A stretch of 64,000 bases of DNA, taken from assembly GCF_918797505.1 (NCBI RefSeq), contig NC_092794.1, positions 31,424,122-31,488,121 of the forward strand, written 5' to 3'. The translations under genes and the position numbers were made by a program. This DNA comes from Bemisia tabaci (lineage: Eukaryota; Arthropoda; Insecta; Hemiptera; Aleyrodidae). This document shows, piece by piece, positions 1-10,317 of the stretch; position 1 is the first letter of the stretch; each line of letters begins with the position of its first letter. The notes beneath the pieces are model-generated. The model searched no databases. It saw nothing but the letters and a program-made list of their open reading frames with translations, and had not been told where the DNA came from.

Positions 1-82
1 TCAAATCCGCTGCCTCGGATGCCCGAAAGAGCGAAAAGTTATTTCTCCATATAGTATTACATTGGAGATACGCGGTTGTTTA

Positions 83-178
83 CGCGCATCGCACCGAACA
101 GGTTCAATCCTGTTGCGTGACGTCACTGCCTTATAGACGAAATTTAAGGTTTTAGGAGGTATTTTTCGACGAATGTTT
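83..178 (+). promoter_or_regulatory. Array leader with palindromic CRE (copy 1)
   Basis: This is a leader block placed just before the 130-bp repeat array. It contains a short hairpin (GAACAGG, loop, CCTGTT) at about 95-114 and a perfect palindromic cAMP-response element TGACGTCA at 118-125. The same block occurs at 5028-5120 and again at 5544-5636, each time directly upstream of repeat units, so it is a fixed part of the module. The CRE match is visible. Binding by a CREB/ATF factor, and any promoter role, is inference; there is no clear TATA box here. Confidence 0.5.
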
Positions 179-1650
179 GTGGAAATTGGTAAGCGGGGGT
201 ATTTTTCTCGGGGGATCTCGAATTTTTGGTCGGATTTTCAAAATCTCAAAATCCAAGATGGCGGCCGTGGCCTAAAATGCTAAGTCGGCTCCTGTTTGAT
301 TGATTTTCGTGAAACTCGGTATCCAGGGGTATTTTTCGACGAGAAACTCGAATTTTTGGTCAGATTTTCAAAATTTCAAAATCCAAGATGGCGGCCGTGG
401 CCTAAAATGCTCAGTCGGCTCCTGTTATATCGATTTTCGTGAAACTCGGTATCCAGGGGTATTTTTCGACAAGAAACTCGAATTTTTGGTCAGATTTTCA
501 AAATTTCAAAATCCAAGATGGCGGCCGTGGCCTAAAATGCTCAGTCGGCTCCTGTTATATCGATTTTCGTGAAACTCGGTATCCGGGGGTATTTTTCGAC
601 GAGAAACTCGAATTTTTGGTCAGATTTTCAAAATTTTCAAATCCAAAAGATGGCGGCCGTGGCCTAAAATGCTAAGTCGGCTCCTTTTTGATTGATTTTC
701 GTGAAACTCGGTATCCAGGGGAATTTTTCGACAAGAAACTCGAATTTTTGGTCAGATTTTCAAAATATCCAAATCCAAGATGGCGGCCGTGGCCTAAAAT
801 GCTCAGTCGGCTCCTGTTATATCGATTTTCGTGAAACTCGGTATCCGGGGGTATTTTTCGACGAGAAACTCGAATTTTTGGTCAGATTTTCAAAATTTTC
901 AAATCCAAAAGATGGCGGCCGTGGCCTAAAATGCTACGTCGGCTCCTGTTCTATCGATTTTCGTGAAACTCGGTATCCTCGGGTATTTTTCGACGAGAAA
1001 CTCGAATTTTTGGTCAGATTTTCAAAATTTCCAAATCCAAGATGGCGGCCATGGCCTAAAATGCTAAGTGGGCTCCTGTTTGATCGATTTTTGTGAAACT
1101 CGGTGATCTAGGGTACTTTTCGACGGGGAACTCGAATTTTTGGTTAGATTTTCAAAATTTCAAAATCCAAGATGGCGGCCGTGGCCTAAAATGCTATATC
1201 GCTTCCGGATATCGATCGATTTTTGTGAAATTCGGTATTAGCGGGTATATTTCGACGGGAAATTAGAATTGAAGGTCTGGTTTTCAAAATTCAAAAATCC
1301 AAGATGACGAACGTTGTCTAAATTGCTATCTTGGCTTCCGATCCATCAATTTTTGTGAAATTCGGTATTAGGAGGTGTATTTCGACGGGAAATTAGAATT
1401 TTAGGTCCGATTTTCAAAATTCAAAAATCAAAAATGGCGAACATGGTCTAAATTGTTATCTCGGCTTCCGATCCATCGATTTTTGTGAAATTCGGTATTA
1501 GGAGGTGTATTTCGAAGGGAAATTAGAATTTTAGGTCCGAATTTCAACATTTCCAAATCCAAGATGGCGTCCCCGCACGAAAACGCGGTCCGGACTCCCA
1601 GAAAATCAATTTCTGTACAATTTGGTGAAAAAGAAGATTAAGACATAGAA
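179..1650. repeat. Tandem array 1 of 130-132 bp units with YY1-like sites
   Basis: There are eleven units with period 130 or 132 bp. The ATG of each unit's AAGATGGCGGCCGTGG segment lies at about 258, 388, 518, 650, 780, 912, 1042, 1172, 1304, 1434 and 1564. Units near the left end are nearly identical; those from about 1200 onward are more diverged. Because 130 is not a multiple of 3, open frames crossing the array change frame at each unit and are not credible genes. Most units hold a good match to the YY1/Pleiohomeotic consensus (AANATGGCGGC). The array lies between the CRE leader and the hairpin/CTAG tail, and the set is repeated at 5.0-7.0 kb. Confidence 0.9.
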
Positions 1651-1655
1651 GTTGT

Positions 1656-1797
1656 CTCCTCATCAATGTTAAAAACTGTGCGGGGCGGTGGCGGCTCGCG
1701 GAGCGAGTCGCAAGTTCGTCGCGAAGCGTAGAACTGGGGTCCAGGGGCACTCCCCGGCTAGACGTGTCAGCTCGCAAAGCGAGCTAATCACGACTAG
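1656..1797 (+). mobile_element. Helitron-like 3' terminus (copy 1)
   Basis: This tail is shared almost base for base with 6853-6994. Near its end is a 7-bp-stem hairpin, AGCTCGC-AAA-GCGAGCT (1769-1785), followed eight bases later by CTAG (1794-1797) and then T. A GC-rich hairpin 8-12 bases before CTRR with a following T is the diagnostic Helitron 3' end. The two copies diverge within a few bases after CTAGT, as expected for an element end. The cognate 5' TC terminus was not found and no Rep/helicase gene is present, so this would be a non-autonomous element with an internal minisatellite. Confidence 0.5.
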
Positions 1798-1979
1798 TTA
1801 CTCTATATAAAGCTGCTGTTCCCACTCACTCTGCCCCCCCTAGAGAAAAATTGGCCGAAGCGATTTCCTTTAAAATTGGTACACGCTTAGCTATTGTAAT
1901 GAGGAGTTGATTAAAATTATTCCCATTCAAATCCGCTGCCTCGGATGCCCGCAAGAGCGAAAAGTTATTTCTCCATATA

Positions 1980-4900
1980 GTCCAGTCAATAGGGGGTAAA
2001 GTAGAGACAATTTCTGAGGAAACTTTCTGATATACTATTCCTATGTATTTTTCATCGCTGAATCCGAATTTCACATTTGCGAACAAATCTGAGGCGAGCC
2101 AAAGCCGCCATCTTGAAAAAATGGCCGAAATTTGCGTTTTTCGGCCGAAAAACCGAAATAACTCGTATATTATTGAAATTACGGCAAAAGTAGTTATTTT
2201 CTAAATTAAAGTACATAAAATTTCCATTAAAAAGAGTCCAAGATGATTAAGATCGGATGATAACAAATGCCGTTACAGCGTTGCAAAGTTTCAGGCAAGT
2301 ATTGAGGTTGAGCAATGTTCGTAACATTCCCTGCAAAAAGAGAGCTTTCAAGGTAATTAATCATTAAATCGTAATAAGTGTAAGTATGAATTATAAAAGG
2401 AGTGCAATTTTGAGTTCTTGACTTTCAAGAACGGCAATGGATGTGGAAGGGGGGGGGGGTCCGGTATGAGCGCAGCTGCAGGGTCCTCCGTTCCTCCCCC
2501 ATTTTCATGGCCCGGGTGCGCCCGGTCGGCCTTCGTTCTCCGGGTTAGAAGTTTAATTTGAGTTGTAAACGATGTTTTTCCAATGAAACCTCTCTTATTA
2601 TTTCGGGGCATAACTGCTAATAAAAAAATCAGATTAGGAACCTCAACATGTTTTGTCGTACTCTCACCCTTTACCCTTTTGTTGAACTTAGCAGACGGCA
2701 TGCGAATTCCACATTTTATGATATGTTTTTTACATTTACACTGTGTGTAGATAAAATTGACGACAAGAATCCTACTTATGTCATAGATGTCCGTTTTTTG
2801 CTCCATCGAGTGATTTGGAGACAAAATTAGGCATTTTCATCAAGATGCAACAACCACGTGTCCTACGTAAAATCGAAGTATGTTCCGCTAATTCTGTGAT
2901 CGTTTTCGGCGGCTATCCCAAGGATATTGTAAGATGCAGTACAAAAAGACCTGGAAGATGGCGAAGAGGACAAGCTTCATAAGTGGAAATAAATTTCCAT
3001 GAAAGTATGGTCCCAGTAACATCACGAGCAAATTTTCTGAAAAACGGCAAAAACAAATCCCGTTTGACCCAAAGGCTCATGAAACGTTTCAGGGCTGAGA
3101 CCATGTCTGTGTTTCAAGCAGAAGAGGTCACTGACACAATCAAATAGTTTCAAAGACCTTGGAAACGGCAAAACAGGGCGAAATTTTTGTCATTGTAGGA
3201 AAATATATTGATCGTCTTGTCCTCCTTACAGCTCAGTCACGTAACGTCAAAAATGCTTTCCCTCTAAAATCCGGCAAAGGTGAGACTCTTTAAATACTTT
3301 TCAACCGAGGCAGCCTTCAAAATGAAGTGAAAGCCGAACACGTACTGTTCATTCATGCCATTAGTGGGCGTGACACAATATCACCACTCTTCAGACCAGC
3401 CAAAGTTAAGTTTTTAGCAACCCTGGAGAACCGCTCAGCCAACTCAGATGCTTCAAAAATCAGCCTTAAAGCAAGAAGAAATTTGTAAAGCAGGAAAATA
3501 ATTTTTACTCAGATCGTTTGGCTACAAGGGTGAGTAGAAAAAAAAATTTGGCTGAATTTAGGTATGAAAGCTATGTACGGACTATTTTCTACGATGTACA
3601 AAATCTCGCTTGTCTTCTATCTTCAGAGGATGCTGCCACATTTAATGCTCCTATCCTCAAGTACATAGCAATGGATGATCATCAAGAAATACGCGTGTGA
3701 CTGGGGGGTGGTAGAATAGCAGAAATGGCCTCATCCCCATCATTACCTTGGAAAATCCCGCTACGAGCAAAATTTTAAGCAAGATCTCGTGCAAGTGCAT
3801 TGAAGAAAGTCGCGGCGCCCGCGGTTTTTGGAAGGAAGGCCTTCATTGCAGTCTTATATGCGAGTATTGCCATGGCTCGTGCGAAAATAGTCAATATGAC
3901 GCACTTTTAATGGAAGAAGAAGGGGATGACGTAGATGATCCAGAAGACGCTGAATGTTCGGACAATGACTATGACATGCAGTGAAAGGAAGAGATTGACG
4001 AGGATGGAACAAGAGGCAATGAGGCGAAGGGGGAACCATGACATGGTGTAAATGCATTATAAAATGTGAACATAGTAACTTTACGCATGACATCAGCTGC
4101 GGTAAATAGCGAGAGTGGATAGGGTGGAAGTTCGTGCGACTAAAAATTTTGAAGCTCCTCATCTGATTTTTTAATAACTCCGAAATAATAAGAGAGGGTT
4201 TATTGGAACAACATCGTTTTCAACTCAAATTAAACTCCTCATACTGCTGATTGGATTACAGCGGTCGGCGCGCTTAAACTTAACGGACTCAAAATTTAGA
4301 CCCACTATTATATTTTTAACAAGCTAGCAGTGCCTGTCTCTTTGGCTTGGTGGCAGCTATTGTTGTTATCAGCGATTATACCTATACGTAGGCACATCAA
4401 GTTTTTTTCCTCCGGAAAAGGTGCCTGTGGAGGACAGAAAAACTGATAACCGGGGAACGAAGGCCGACCGGGCGCACCCGGGCCATGAAAATGGGGGAGG
4501 AACGGAGGACCCTGCAGCTGCGCTCATACCGGACCCCCCCCCCCTTCCACATCCACTGCCGTTCTTGAAAGTCAAGAACTCAAAATTGCACTCCTTTTAT
4601 AATTCATACTTACACTTCATACGATTTAATGATTAATTACCTTGAAAGCTCTCTTTTTGCAGGGAATGTTACGAACATTGCTCAACCTCAATACTTGCCT
4701 GAAACTTTGCATCGCTGTAACGGCATTTGTTATCATCCGATCTTAATCATCTTGGACTCTTTTTAATGGAAATTTTATGTACTTTAATTTAGAAAATAAC
4801 TACTTTTGCCGTAATTTCAATAATATACGAGTTATTTCGGTTTTTCGGCCGAAAAACGCAAATTTCGGCCATTTTTTCAAGATGGCGGCTTTGGCTCGCC

Positions 4901-5023
4901 TCAGATTTGTTCGCAAATGTGAAATTCAGATTCAGCGATGAAAAATACGTAGGAGTAGTATATCAGAAAGTTTCCTCAGAAATTGTCTCTACTTAGCCCC
5001 TATTTGTGCTCTATTGACTGGAC
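1980..5023. mobile_element. Fold-back DNA element with about 570-bp inverted arms
   Basis: The tips are GTCCAGTCAATAG at 1980 and its reverse complement ending at 5023. The left arm (1980-2546) and right arm (4451-5023) match closely, apart from about 11 bases missing near the left tip. A second inner pair of inverted segments lies at 2553-2640 and 4158-4243, with about 200 bp present only on the right. The element splits one copy of the 130-bp array module: the Helitron-like module resumes at 5028 with its leader. The centre carries a decayed nuclease-like gene. No convincing target duplication is visible. Class uncertain; the long arms fit a Foldback-type or large-TIR DNA transposon. Confidence 0.75.
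2879..3984 (+). pseudogene. Decayed PIN/XPG-like nuclease-family gene with Cys-rich tail
   Basis: Pieces of one protein can be followed in changing frames. Near 2885 is a VIVFGGYPKD segment, like the VVFDGY start of this family. Near 3050 is a KNKSRLTQ segment. Near 3190-3290 is an 'I-V-G-x-x-I-D-x-L-V-L-L' stretch and a K-S-G-K-G segment. Near 3352 is HAISGRDTIS, where the family usually has HAxSGCDTTS. At the end (about 3780-3960) is a cysteine-rich tail (C-K-C...L-H-C...C-E-Y-C...C) followed by an acidic stretch. This order is typical of a large, transposon-like invertebrate family with an XPG/FEN-like nuclease domain. Several stops and frameshifts show it is dead. It lies at the centre of the fold-back element, which suggests it belonged to that element or a relative. 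Family recognition is from memory and moderate; the function is not proven. Confidence 0.55.
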
Positions 5024-5027
5024 TTTA

Positions 5028-5120
5028 CGCGCATCGCACCGAACAGGTTCAATCCTGTTGCGTGACGTCAGTGCCTTATAGACGAAATTTAAGGTTTTAG
5101 GAGGTATTTTTCGACGAATG
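5028..5120 (+). promoter_or_regulatory. Array leader with CRE (copy 2)
   Basis: This is a near-identical copy of the 83-178 leader, with TGACGTCA at 5063-5070. It directly follows the right tip of the fold-back element, so the fold-back inserted just upstream of it. Confidence 0.5.
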
Positions 5121-6800
5121 TTTGTGGAAATTGGTAAGCGGGGGTATTTTTCTCGGGGGATCTCGAATTTTTGGTCGGATTTTCAAAATCTCAAAATCCA
5201 AGATGGCGGCCGTGGCCTAAAATGCTATGTCGGCTCCTGTTCTATCGATTTTCGTGAAACTCGGTATCCAGGGGTATTTTTCGACGAGAAACTCGAATTT
5301 TTGGTCAGATTTTCAAAATTTCAAAATCCAAGATGGCGGCCGTGGCCTAAAATGCTCAGTCGGCTCCTGTTATATCGATTTTCGTGAAACTCGGTATCCA
5401 GGGGTATTTTTCGACGAGAAACTCGAATTTTCGGTCAGATTTTCAAAATTTTCAAATCCAAAAGATGGCGACCGTGGTCTAAAATGCTACGTCGGCTCCT
5501 GTTCTATCGATTTTCGTGAAACTCGGTATCCTTGGGTATTTTTCGCATCGCACCGAACAGGTTCAATCCTGTTGCGTGACGTCAGTGCCTTATAGACGAA
5601 ATTTAAGGTTTTAGGAGGTTTTTTTCGACGAATGTTTGTGGAAATTGGTAAGCGGGGGTATTTTTCTCGGGGGATCTCGAATTTTTGGTCGGATTTTCAA
5701 AATCTCAAAATCCAAGATGGCGGCCGTGGCCTAAAATGCTAAGTCGGCTCCTGTTCTATCGATTTTCGTGAAACTCGGTATCCCGGGGTATTTTTCGACG
5801 AGAAACTCGAATTTTTGGTCAGATTTTCAAAATTTCCAAATCCAAGATGGCGGCCATGGCCTAAAATGCTAAGTCGGCTCCTGTTTGATCGATTTTTGTG
5901 AAACTCGGAGATCAAGGGTACTTATCGACGAGAAACTCGAATCTTTGGTCAGATTTTCAAAATTTCAAAATCCAAGATGGCGGCCGTGGCCTAAAATGCT
6001 CAGTCGGCTCCTGTTATATCGATTTTCGTGAAACTCGGTATCCAGGGGTATTTTTCGACGAGAAACTCGAATTTTCGGTCAGATTTTCAAAATTTTCAAA
6101 TCCAAAAGATGGCGACCGTGGTCTAAAATGCTACGTCGGCTCCTGTTCTATCGATTTTCGTGAAACTCGGTATCCGGGGGTATATTTCGACGGGAAACTA
6201 GAATGTTTGGTTAGATTTTCAAAATTCAAAAATCCAAGATGGCGTCCGTGGCCTAAAATGCTAAGTCGGCTCCTGTTTGATCGATTTTTGTGAAACTCGG
6301 AGATCAAGGGTATTTTTCGACGAGAAACTCGAATTTTTGGTCAGATTTTGAAAATTTCAAAATCCAAGATGGCGGCCGTGGCCTAAAATGCTCAGTCGGC
6401 TCCTGTTATATCGATTTTCGTGAAACTCGGTATCCGGGGGTACATTTTGACGGGAAACTAGAATGTTTGGTTAGATTTTCAAAATTCAAAAATTCAAGAT
6501 GGCGGCCGTGGTCTAAAATGCTACATCGCTTCCTGATATCGATCGATTTTTGTGAAACTCGGTATTAGGAGGTGTACTTCGACGGGAAATTAGAATTTTA
6601 TGTCCGATTTTCAAAATTCAAAAATCAAAAATGGCGATCGTGGTCTAAGTTGTTATCTTGGCTTCCGATCCATCGATTTTTGTGAAATTCGGTATTAGGA
6701 GGTGTATTTTGACGGAAAACTCGCATTTTTGGTCAGATTTTCAACATTTCCAAATCCAAGATGGCGGCCCCGCACGAAAACGCGGTCCGGACTCCTAGAA
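5121..6800. repeat. Tandem array 2 of 130-132 bp units
   Basis: This is the second array of the same unit, with ATG-GCGGCC segments at about 5203, 5333, 5465, 5717, 5847, 5977, 6109, 6239, 6369, 6499, 6631 and 6761. After three units the array restarts: the CRE leader reappears at 5544-5636 (TGACGTCA at 5577-5584), which points to an internal duplication or unequal exchange. The last units are diverged like those at the end of array 1, so the two arrays share the same polarity of decay. Confidence 0.9.
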
Positions 6801-6852
6801 CATCAATTTCTGTAAAACTTGGTGAAAAAGAAGATTAAGACATAGATGTTGT

Positions 6853-6994
6853 CTCCTCATCAATGTTAAAAACTGTGCGGGGCGGTGGCGGCTCGCGGAG
6901 CGAGTCGCAAGTTCGTCGCGAAGCGTAGAACTGGGGTCCAGGGGCACTCCCCGGCTAGACGTGTCAGCTCGCAAAGCGAGCTAATCACGACTAG
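6853..6994 (+). mobile_element. Helitron-like 3' terminus (copy 2)
   Basis: This is the second copy of the tail, with hairpin AGCTCGC-AAA-GCGAGCT at 6966-6982 and CTAG at 6991-6994 followed by T. The downstream sequence differs from copy 1, which supports this as the true element boundary. Confidence 0.5.
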
Positions 6995-6996
6995 TT

Positions 6997-7282
6997 AAAT
7001 TATATTATTGTGAGCGTGACAATGATACGCCCTGAAAATCGCCTTTTAGAGTATGGAATTTTCGCGTTTATTTAAATTTTTTCGTGATTATTTTTTGGTG
7101 GGAGGGGGAGGGGTGGAAGAGGAGGGGGAGGATAAACCCTTCTCCCCTCCCCCCTCGTTAAATTATGTTAGTGTAAAGCGTGTTAATGACAAGTCCTGAA
7201 AGTCGTCTTACAAAGTGGAATTTTCGCGTTTAATTAACATTTTTCGTGATTATTTTTTTTTTTTTTTGGGGGGGGGGGGGGG
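6997..7282. repeat. Two diverged copies of an about 163-bp unit with G/C runs
   Basis: The segments from 6997 and from 7160 align (AAATTATxTTAxTGT..., TGGAATTTTCGCGTTTA..., TTCGTGATTATTTTTT) and each leads into a polypurine/poly-G stretch. No coding potential is visible. Confidence 0.7.
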
Positions 7283-7564
7283 AGGGAGAAGGATGTACCT
7301 CCTGTTCGCGCCGACTTGCAGCTTGGCAGCGTGGCGGCTGGGTGTCGCGGTCATCTCGCTCTTTGACCGGCCAGCTTCGCCGCGGATCTGACCCGTCCCC
7401 GCCGCCCCGCTCCTCGGCTGCGCGCGGATCTCCTGATTACGCGTTGTTTACCTACGAGTTGCGGTCACCTACAGTGTTTTTCCTCTGCTTTCCTGTAGTC
7501 ATTCCAGCTGCATCCTCCGTGGGAATCGCTCATAGGTTAGTATTGACATCACTTTCTCCTCTTT

Positions 7565-7680
7565 CTATTGGCTTTTGGTGACGTCTTCCTCCTGTTCTCG
7601 GGTATATAAAGCCAGCCTGTCTTGAGGCCATCATCTCATTGGATCATCAGCTTCACCGCAGTTCACATCTTCGAACCTCG
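7565..7680 (+). promoter_or_regulatory. TATA-type Pol II promoter and short first exon
   Basis: An inverted CCAAT box (ATTGG at 7567-7571), a CRE half site (TGACGTC at 7579-7585) and a strong TATA box (TATATAAA at 7603-7610) line up. An initiator-like TCAT follows about 30 bases after the TATA box (7631). The sequence then ends in a consensus splice donor, G|GTAAGT, with the exon end at about 7680. No start codon with a sustained frame lies in the predicted exon, so the product may be non-coding or spliced to a distant exon outside the recognised region. It could also be part of a transposon. The spacing of the elements is what makes it convincing; expression is not shown. Confidence 0.5.
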
Positions 7681-7726
7681 GTAAGTTCTCAATGCGATCG
7701 CTCGGGTTGCTTCGCCTAAGCTAGTC

Positions 7727-7900
7727 ACCTAGAGAGCTCCTCTCCAGGATTGTCCTCTACACCTAGAGAGTTCCTCTCCAGGATTGTCCCCTTTCACCTA
7801 GAAAGTTCCTCTCCAGGATTCCTTTTCTTTACCTAGGGAGTTTCTCTCCAGGACTTCTATTTTTTCCCTAGAGAGCTTCTCTCCGGGGCCTTGATTTTCC
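7727..7900. repeat. Five about 35-bp hairpin-forming repeats
   Basis: The unit CCTAGAGAGTTCCTCTCCAG recurs about five times with decreasing identity. Each unit is an imperfect palindrome (CCTAGAGAG / CTCTCCAGG). They begin about 45 bases after the predicted splice donor at 7680, in the presumed intron. Confidence 0.75.
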
Positions 7901-7904
7901 CTTA

Positions 7905-8102
7905 TTGCATTTCGCTCAGATTGTTTCGCCGGGGCAAGCCCAGGGAGCCATCTCTCCGGGATTTCTCACCGCCTTCGGGCGCCAAGCGCGTTGTTTCTTT
8001 GCACTCCTTTTCGCTCAGGTTGTTTCGCCGGGGCAAGCCCAGGGAGCCATCTCTTCGGGATTTTTCACCGTCTTCGGGCGCAAGCTGCTTAGCGCATGCT
8101 CC
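7905..8102. repeat. Two copies of an about 98-bp GC-rich unit
   Basis: The unit beginning TTTCGCTCAG and containing GTTTCGCCGGGGCAAGCCCA occurs at about 7906 and 8006. The motif GGGAGCCATCTCT echoes the preceding 35-bp repeats. Two open frames cross it, but both are shadows of the duplication. Confidence 0.75.
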
Positions 8103-8670
8103 GAGAGACGTGATTTTTATGCCTACACACTACATTCATGGTCCCTCGGGCCGGATGTACATTTATGGTCACTACACCTCCCTCCTCCCTGTCACCTCCC
8201 ACAAGAAGTCACACTGATGTTATCTCAGAACAAACGCACTTGTTTTCATTTTGCCGCCCATTTTTGCGCATAACGCTACATCAAGGAAGCGGCCAATCTT
8301 GACGGTTTTTATAGGGTGGGTACTGCTGGGGGGGGGGCCCTCCCCCCACGAGGGGTTCGGCCGCCCCTCGTATGAAAAATTAATGCTCTATCATTTTAGG
8401 GATAAACAATTTTACGATATTACCAACCTTCTCCGAGTTATTGGCGAGAAATTGCGGCAGAACGGTCATTTTCGCGGAAATTTGAGATATTTTGACATTT
8501 TAAGCCTCCCCATTTTGGGGAACCGCGGGTAATGGCGAAAGTCACTTAAAACTTTTCTAGACCAGAATTTCACGAGCCTTCAGAATGGTTTTGTGGAGTT
8601 TTGCCCTAAAATCAAGCCTTTTCGGGTAAAAGCGGGAAAATTCGCGGAAAAGTCGGAATTCTGAGCAATT
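8103..8670. other. No gene seen; G-rich unclassified sequence
   Basis: This stretch has G and C runs near 8325-8350 and short motifs such as TTTTCGCGGAAA (8468-8480) that recur near 8650 and 8710. I see no supported gene. Confidence 0.4.
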
Positions 8671-8675
8671 TTGGG

Positions 8676-8836
8676 GGGTTTAGGGGGGGCTTACTCCCCC
8701 CCCCCCCATCACGATAGAATTCGCGGAAACAAGAAAAATCTTATTCTACTAGTCGAGAGCTTCAAGAAAATCATCACCTTCAAAATTCCCACGGGGGGGG
8801 GGGGGGGAGGGTTACCCCTTGCTGGCCCACGGTCTA
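8676..8836. repeat. Direct repeat, copy 1
   Basis: This is nearly identical to 9148-9309 (GGGGGGGCTTAC, C-run, ATCACGATAGAATTCGCGG, then a G-run and AGGGTTACCCCTTGCTGG). The two copies are in the same orientation and flank about 310 bp, so the arrangement could be a duplication or an element with direct termini. Confidence 0.85.
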
Positions 8837-9147
8837 AATCATTGTGTAAATTGAACAGACCTAAGCTTGTTAAAGTGTGAAGGAAAAAGTTGGTATTTTC
8901 CAATCATCTAACGTGCTGTATTGCCGCATCGTGCAATTTATGCAAATGGCCATTCCTTTTTTGTGCAAATGGCCATCAACCGATGGGTAACGTAGACAAA
9001 GGGGTGTTCCGCGAATTCATGGCCAAGCCCAGGGGTCGCATACCCCGGCAGTCATCTGAGACAGCCCCATCGGTAATGAAGCTGGGTCACGGGACCGAAA
9101 ATTGGTGCCGTATCGGGTCGCGAGCCGAGGTTCCGGCATCTTCCGGG

Positions 9148-9309
9148 TTTAGGGGGGGCTTACCCCCCCCCCCCCCCCCCCATCACGATAGAATTCGCGG
9201 AAACAAGAAAAATCTTATTCTACTAGTCGAGAGCTTTAAGAAAATCACCACCTTCAAAATTCCCACGGGGGGGGGGGGGGAGGGTTACCCCTTGCTGGCC
9301 CACGGTCTA
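9148..9309. repeat. Direct repeat, copy 2
   Basis: This is the second copy of the 8676-8836 block; the homopolymer runs differ in length. The sequence between the copies has no recognisable gene. Confidence 0.85.
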
Positions 9310-9351
9310 ATTGGGCGTGTTTAAAGAAGTTGGTATTAAGTTTTATTATTC

Positions 9352-9556
9352 AGTGTTTTTTTTTTTATTTCATTTCTTTTCTTTTCTTTTAGGTTTTTTG
9401 TTTTTGTTTTTCTCAAATTCTTTCTTATTATTCCGTGTATTTGTATTTCTTTTCATTTCTTTTTGTTTTTTTGTTTTTTTTCTTTTTTCTATTTGCTTTT
9501 TTGCCATTTTTTTATTTTTATTTTTTATTTGCTTTATTATTATTATTTTTTTTTTC
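9352..9556. repeat. T-rich pyrimidine tract
   Basis: This is about 200 bp of TTTC/TTTTA/TTTG low-complexity sequence. The open frames through it are poly-Phe/Leu artefacts. Confidence 0.9.
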
Positions 9557-9952
9557 AATGAAAATTTTCCAACGAACACCTCCGCCGAGACGACAGCAGA
9601 CTCGCATCTTCATCTGTCAAACGCATCGTCCTCATTGTCACATAAGCGTTGCCATTTTCTACCAAAAATAAATAATTATGAATATGTGTGCAAACGTCAA
9701 TATTTTGGATTAAGCACTTTGAGAAGGAAAGAGGCGTTAAAAAGTTGCCACAAGCGCACCGGTAATCGACCGATGACCATTGACTATTCGGATGCTATCT
9801 CGTAGATTGGCGCGGGAATTTCGAAAAAACAGTAGGATTGTAATTTTTAAAGTCGGAAATTAAAAAAATTTAAGTTGAGTGAAACATTAATTTTTTTTTT
9901 GTTGAAAAACATTAGTTGAACAGAATGGCACTGATTTATTAAAGAGCTGATG

Positions 9953-10090
9953 ACCTAACCTAACCTAACCTAACTTAACTTAACTTAACCTAACCTAACC
10001 TAACCTAGCCTAACCTAACCTAACCTAACCTAACCTAACTTAACCTAACCTAACCTAACCGAACCTAACCTAACCTAACCGAACCTAACC
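9953..10090. repeat. Interstitial telomeric repeat array (CCTAA)n
   Basis: About 27 units of CCTAA are present, i.e. TTAGG on the other strand, the ancestral insect telomere repeat. A block of CTTAA variants lies near the left end (about 9972-9986), with single CCTAG and CCGAA variants elsewhere. The array is flanked by unique sequence, so it is interstitial rather than a chromosome end. Confidence 0.92.
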
Positions 10091-10257
10091 GCTAAGTCAG
10101 TGAAGTCAGTAAAAGTCGCTGATTTAGCTAACTATTTTCAATATTAAATTAATTGTTGTAAAAATGAGTTTTGACCTAACCGCTAAGTCAGTAAAAGTCG
10201 CTGATTGAGCTAACTATTTTCAATATTAAATTAATTGTTGTAAAAATGAGTTTTGTG
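10091..10257. repeat. Two tandem copies of an about 85-bp unit beside the telomeric array
   Basis: The segment running from CTAAGTCAGTxAAAGTCGCTG to GTAAAAATGAGTTTTG occurs twice, and both copies are preceded by CCTAACCG. The unit therefore duplicated together with the edge of the telomeric array. Confidence 0.85.
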
Positions 10258-10317
10258 ACTTATTTGGACGAAGAATCATGATTGGGGGATTTTACAGATT
10301 GGAAAAAAAAAAAAATT

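Noticed and set aside
300..1096. Open frames of 78-134 codons in the 130-bp array (and at 5118-6568)
   Set aside because: The unit length of 130-132 bp is not a multiple of three, so the frame rotates with each unit and the 'protein' is a by-product of a repeat that happens to lack stops. There are no start context, splice or domain signals.
9311..9805. A 164-codon frame rich in Phe and Leu
   Set aside because: It is a translation of a T-rich low-complexity tract; the Phe/Leu richness is compositional, not a membrane protein.
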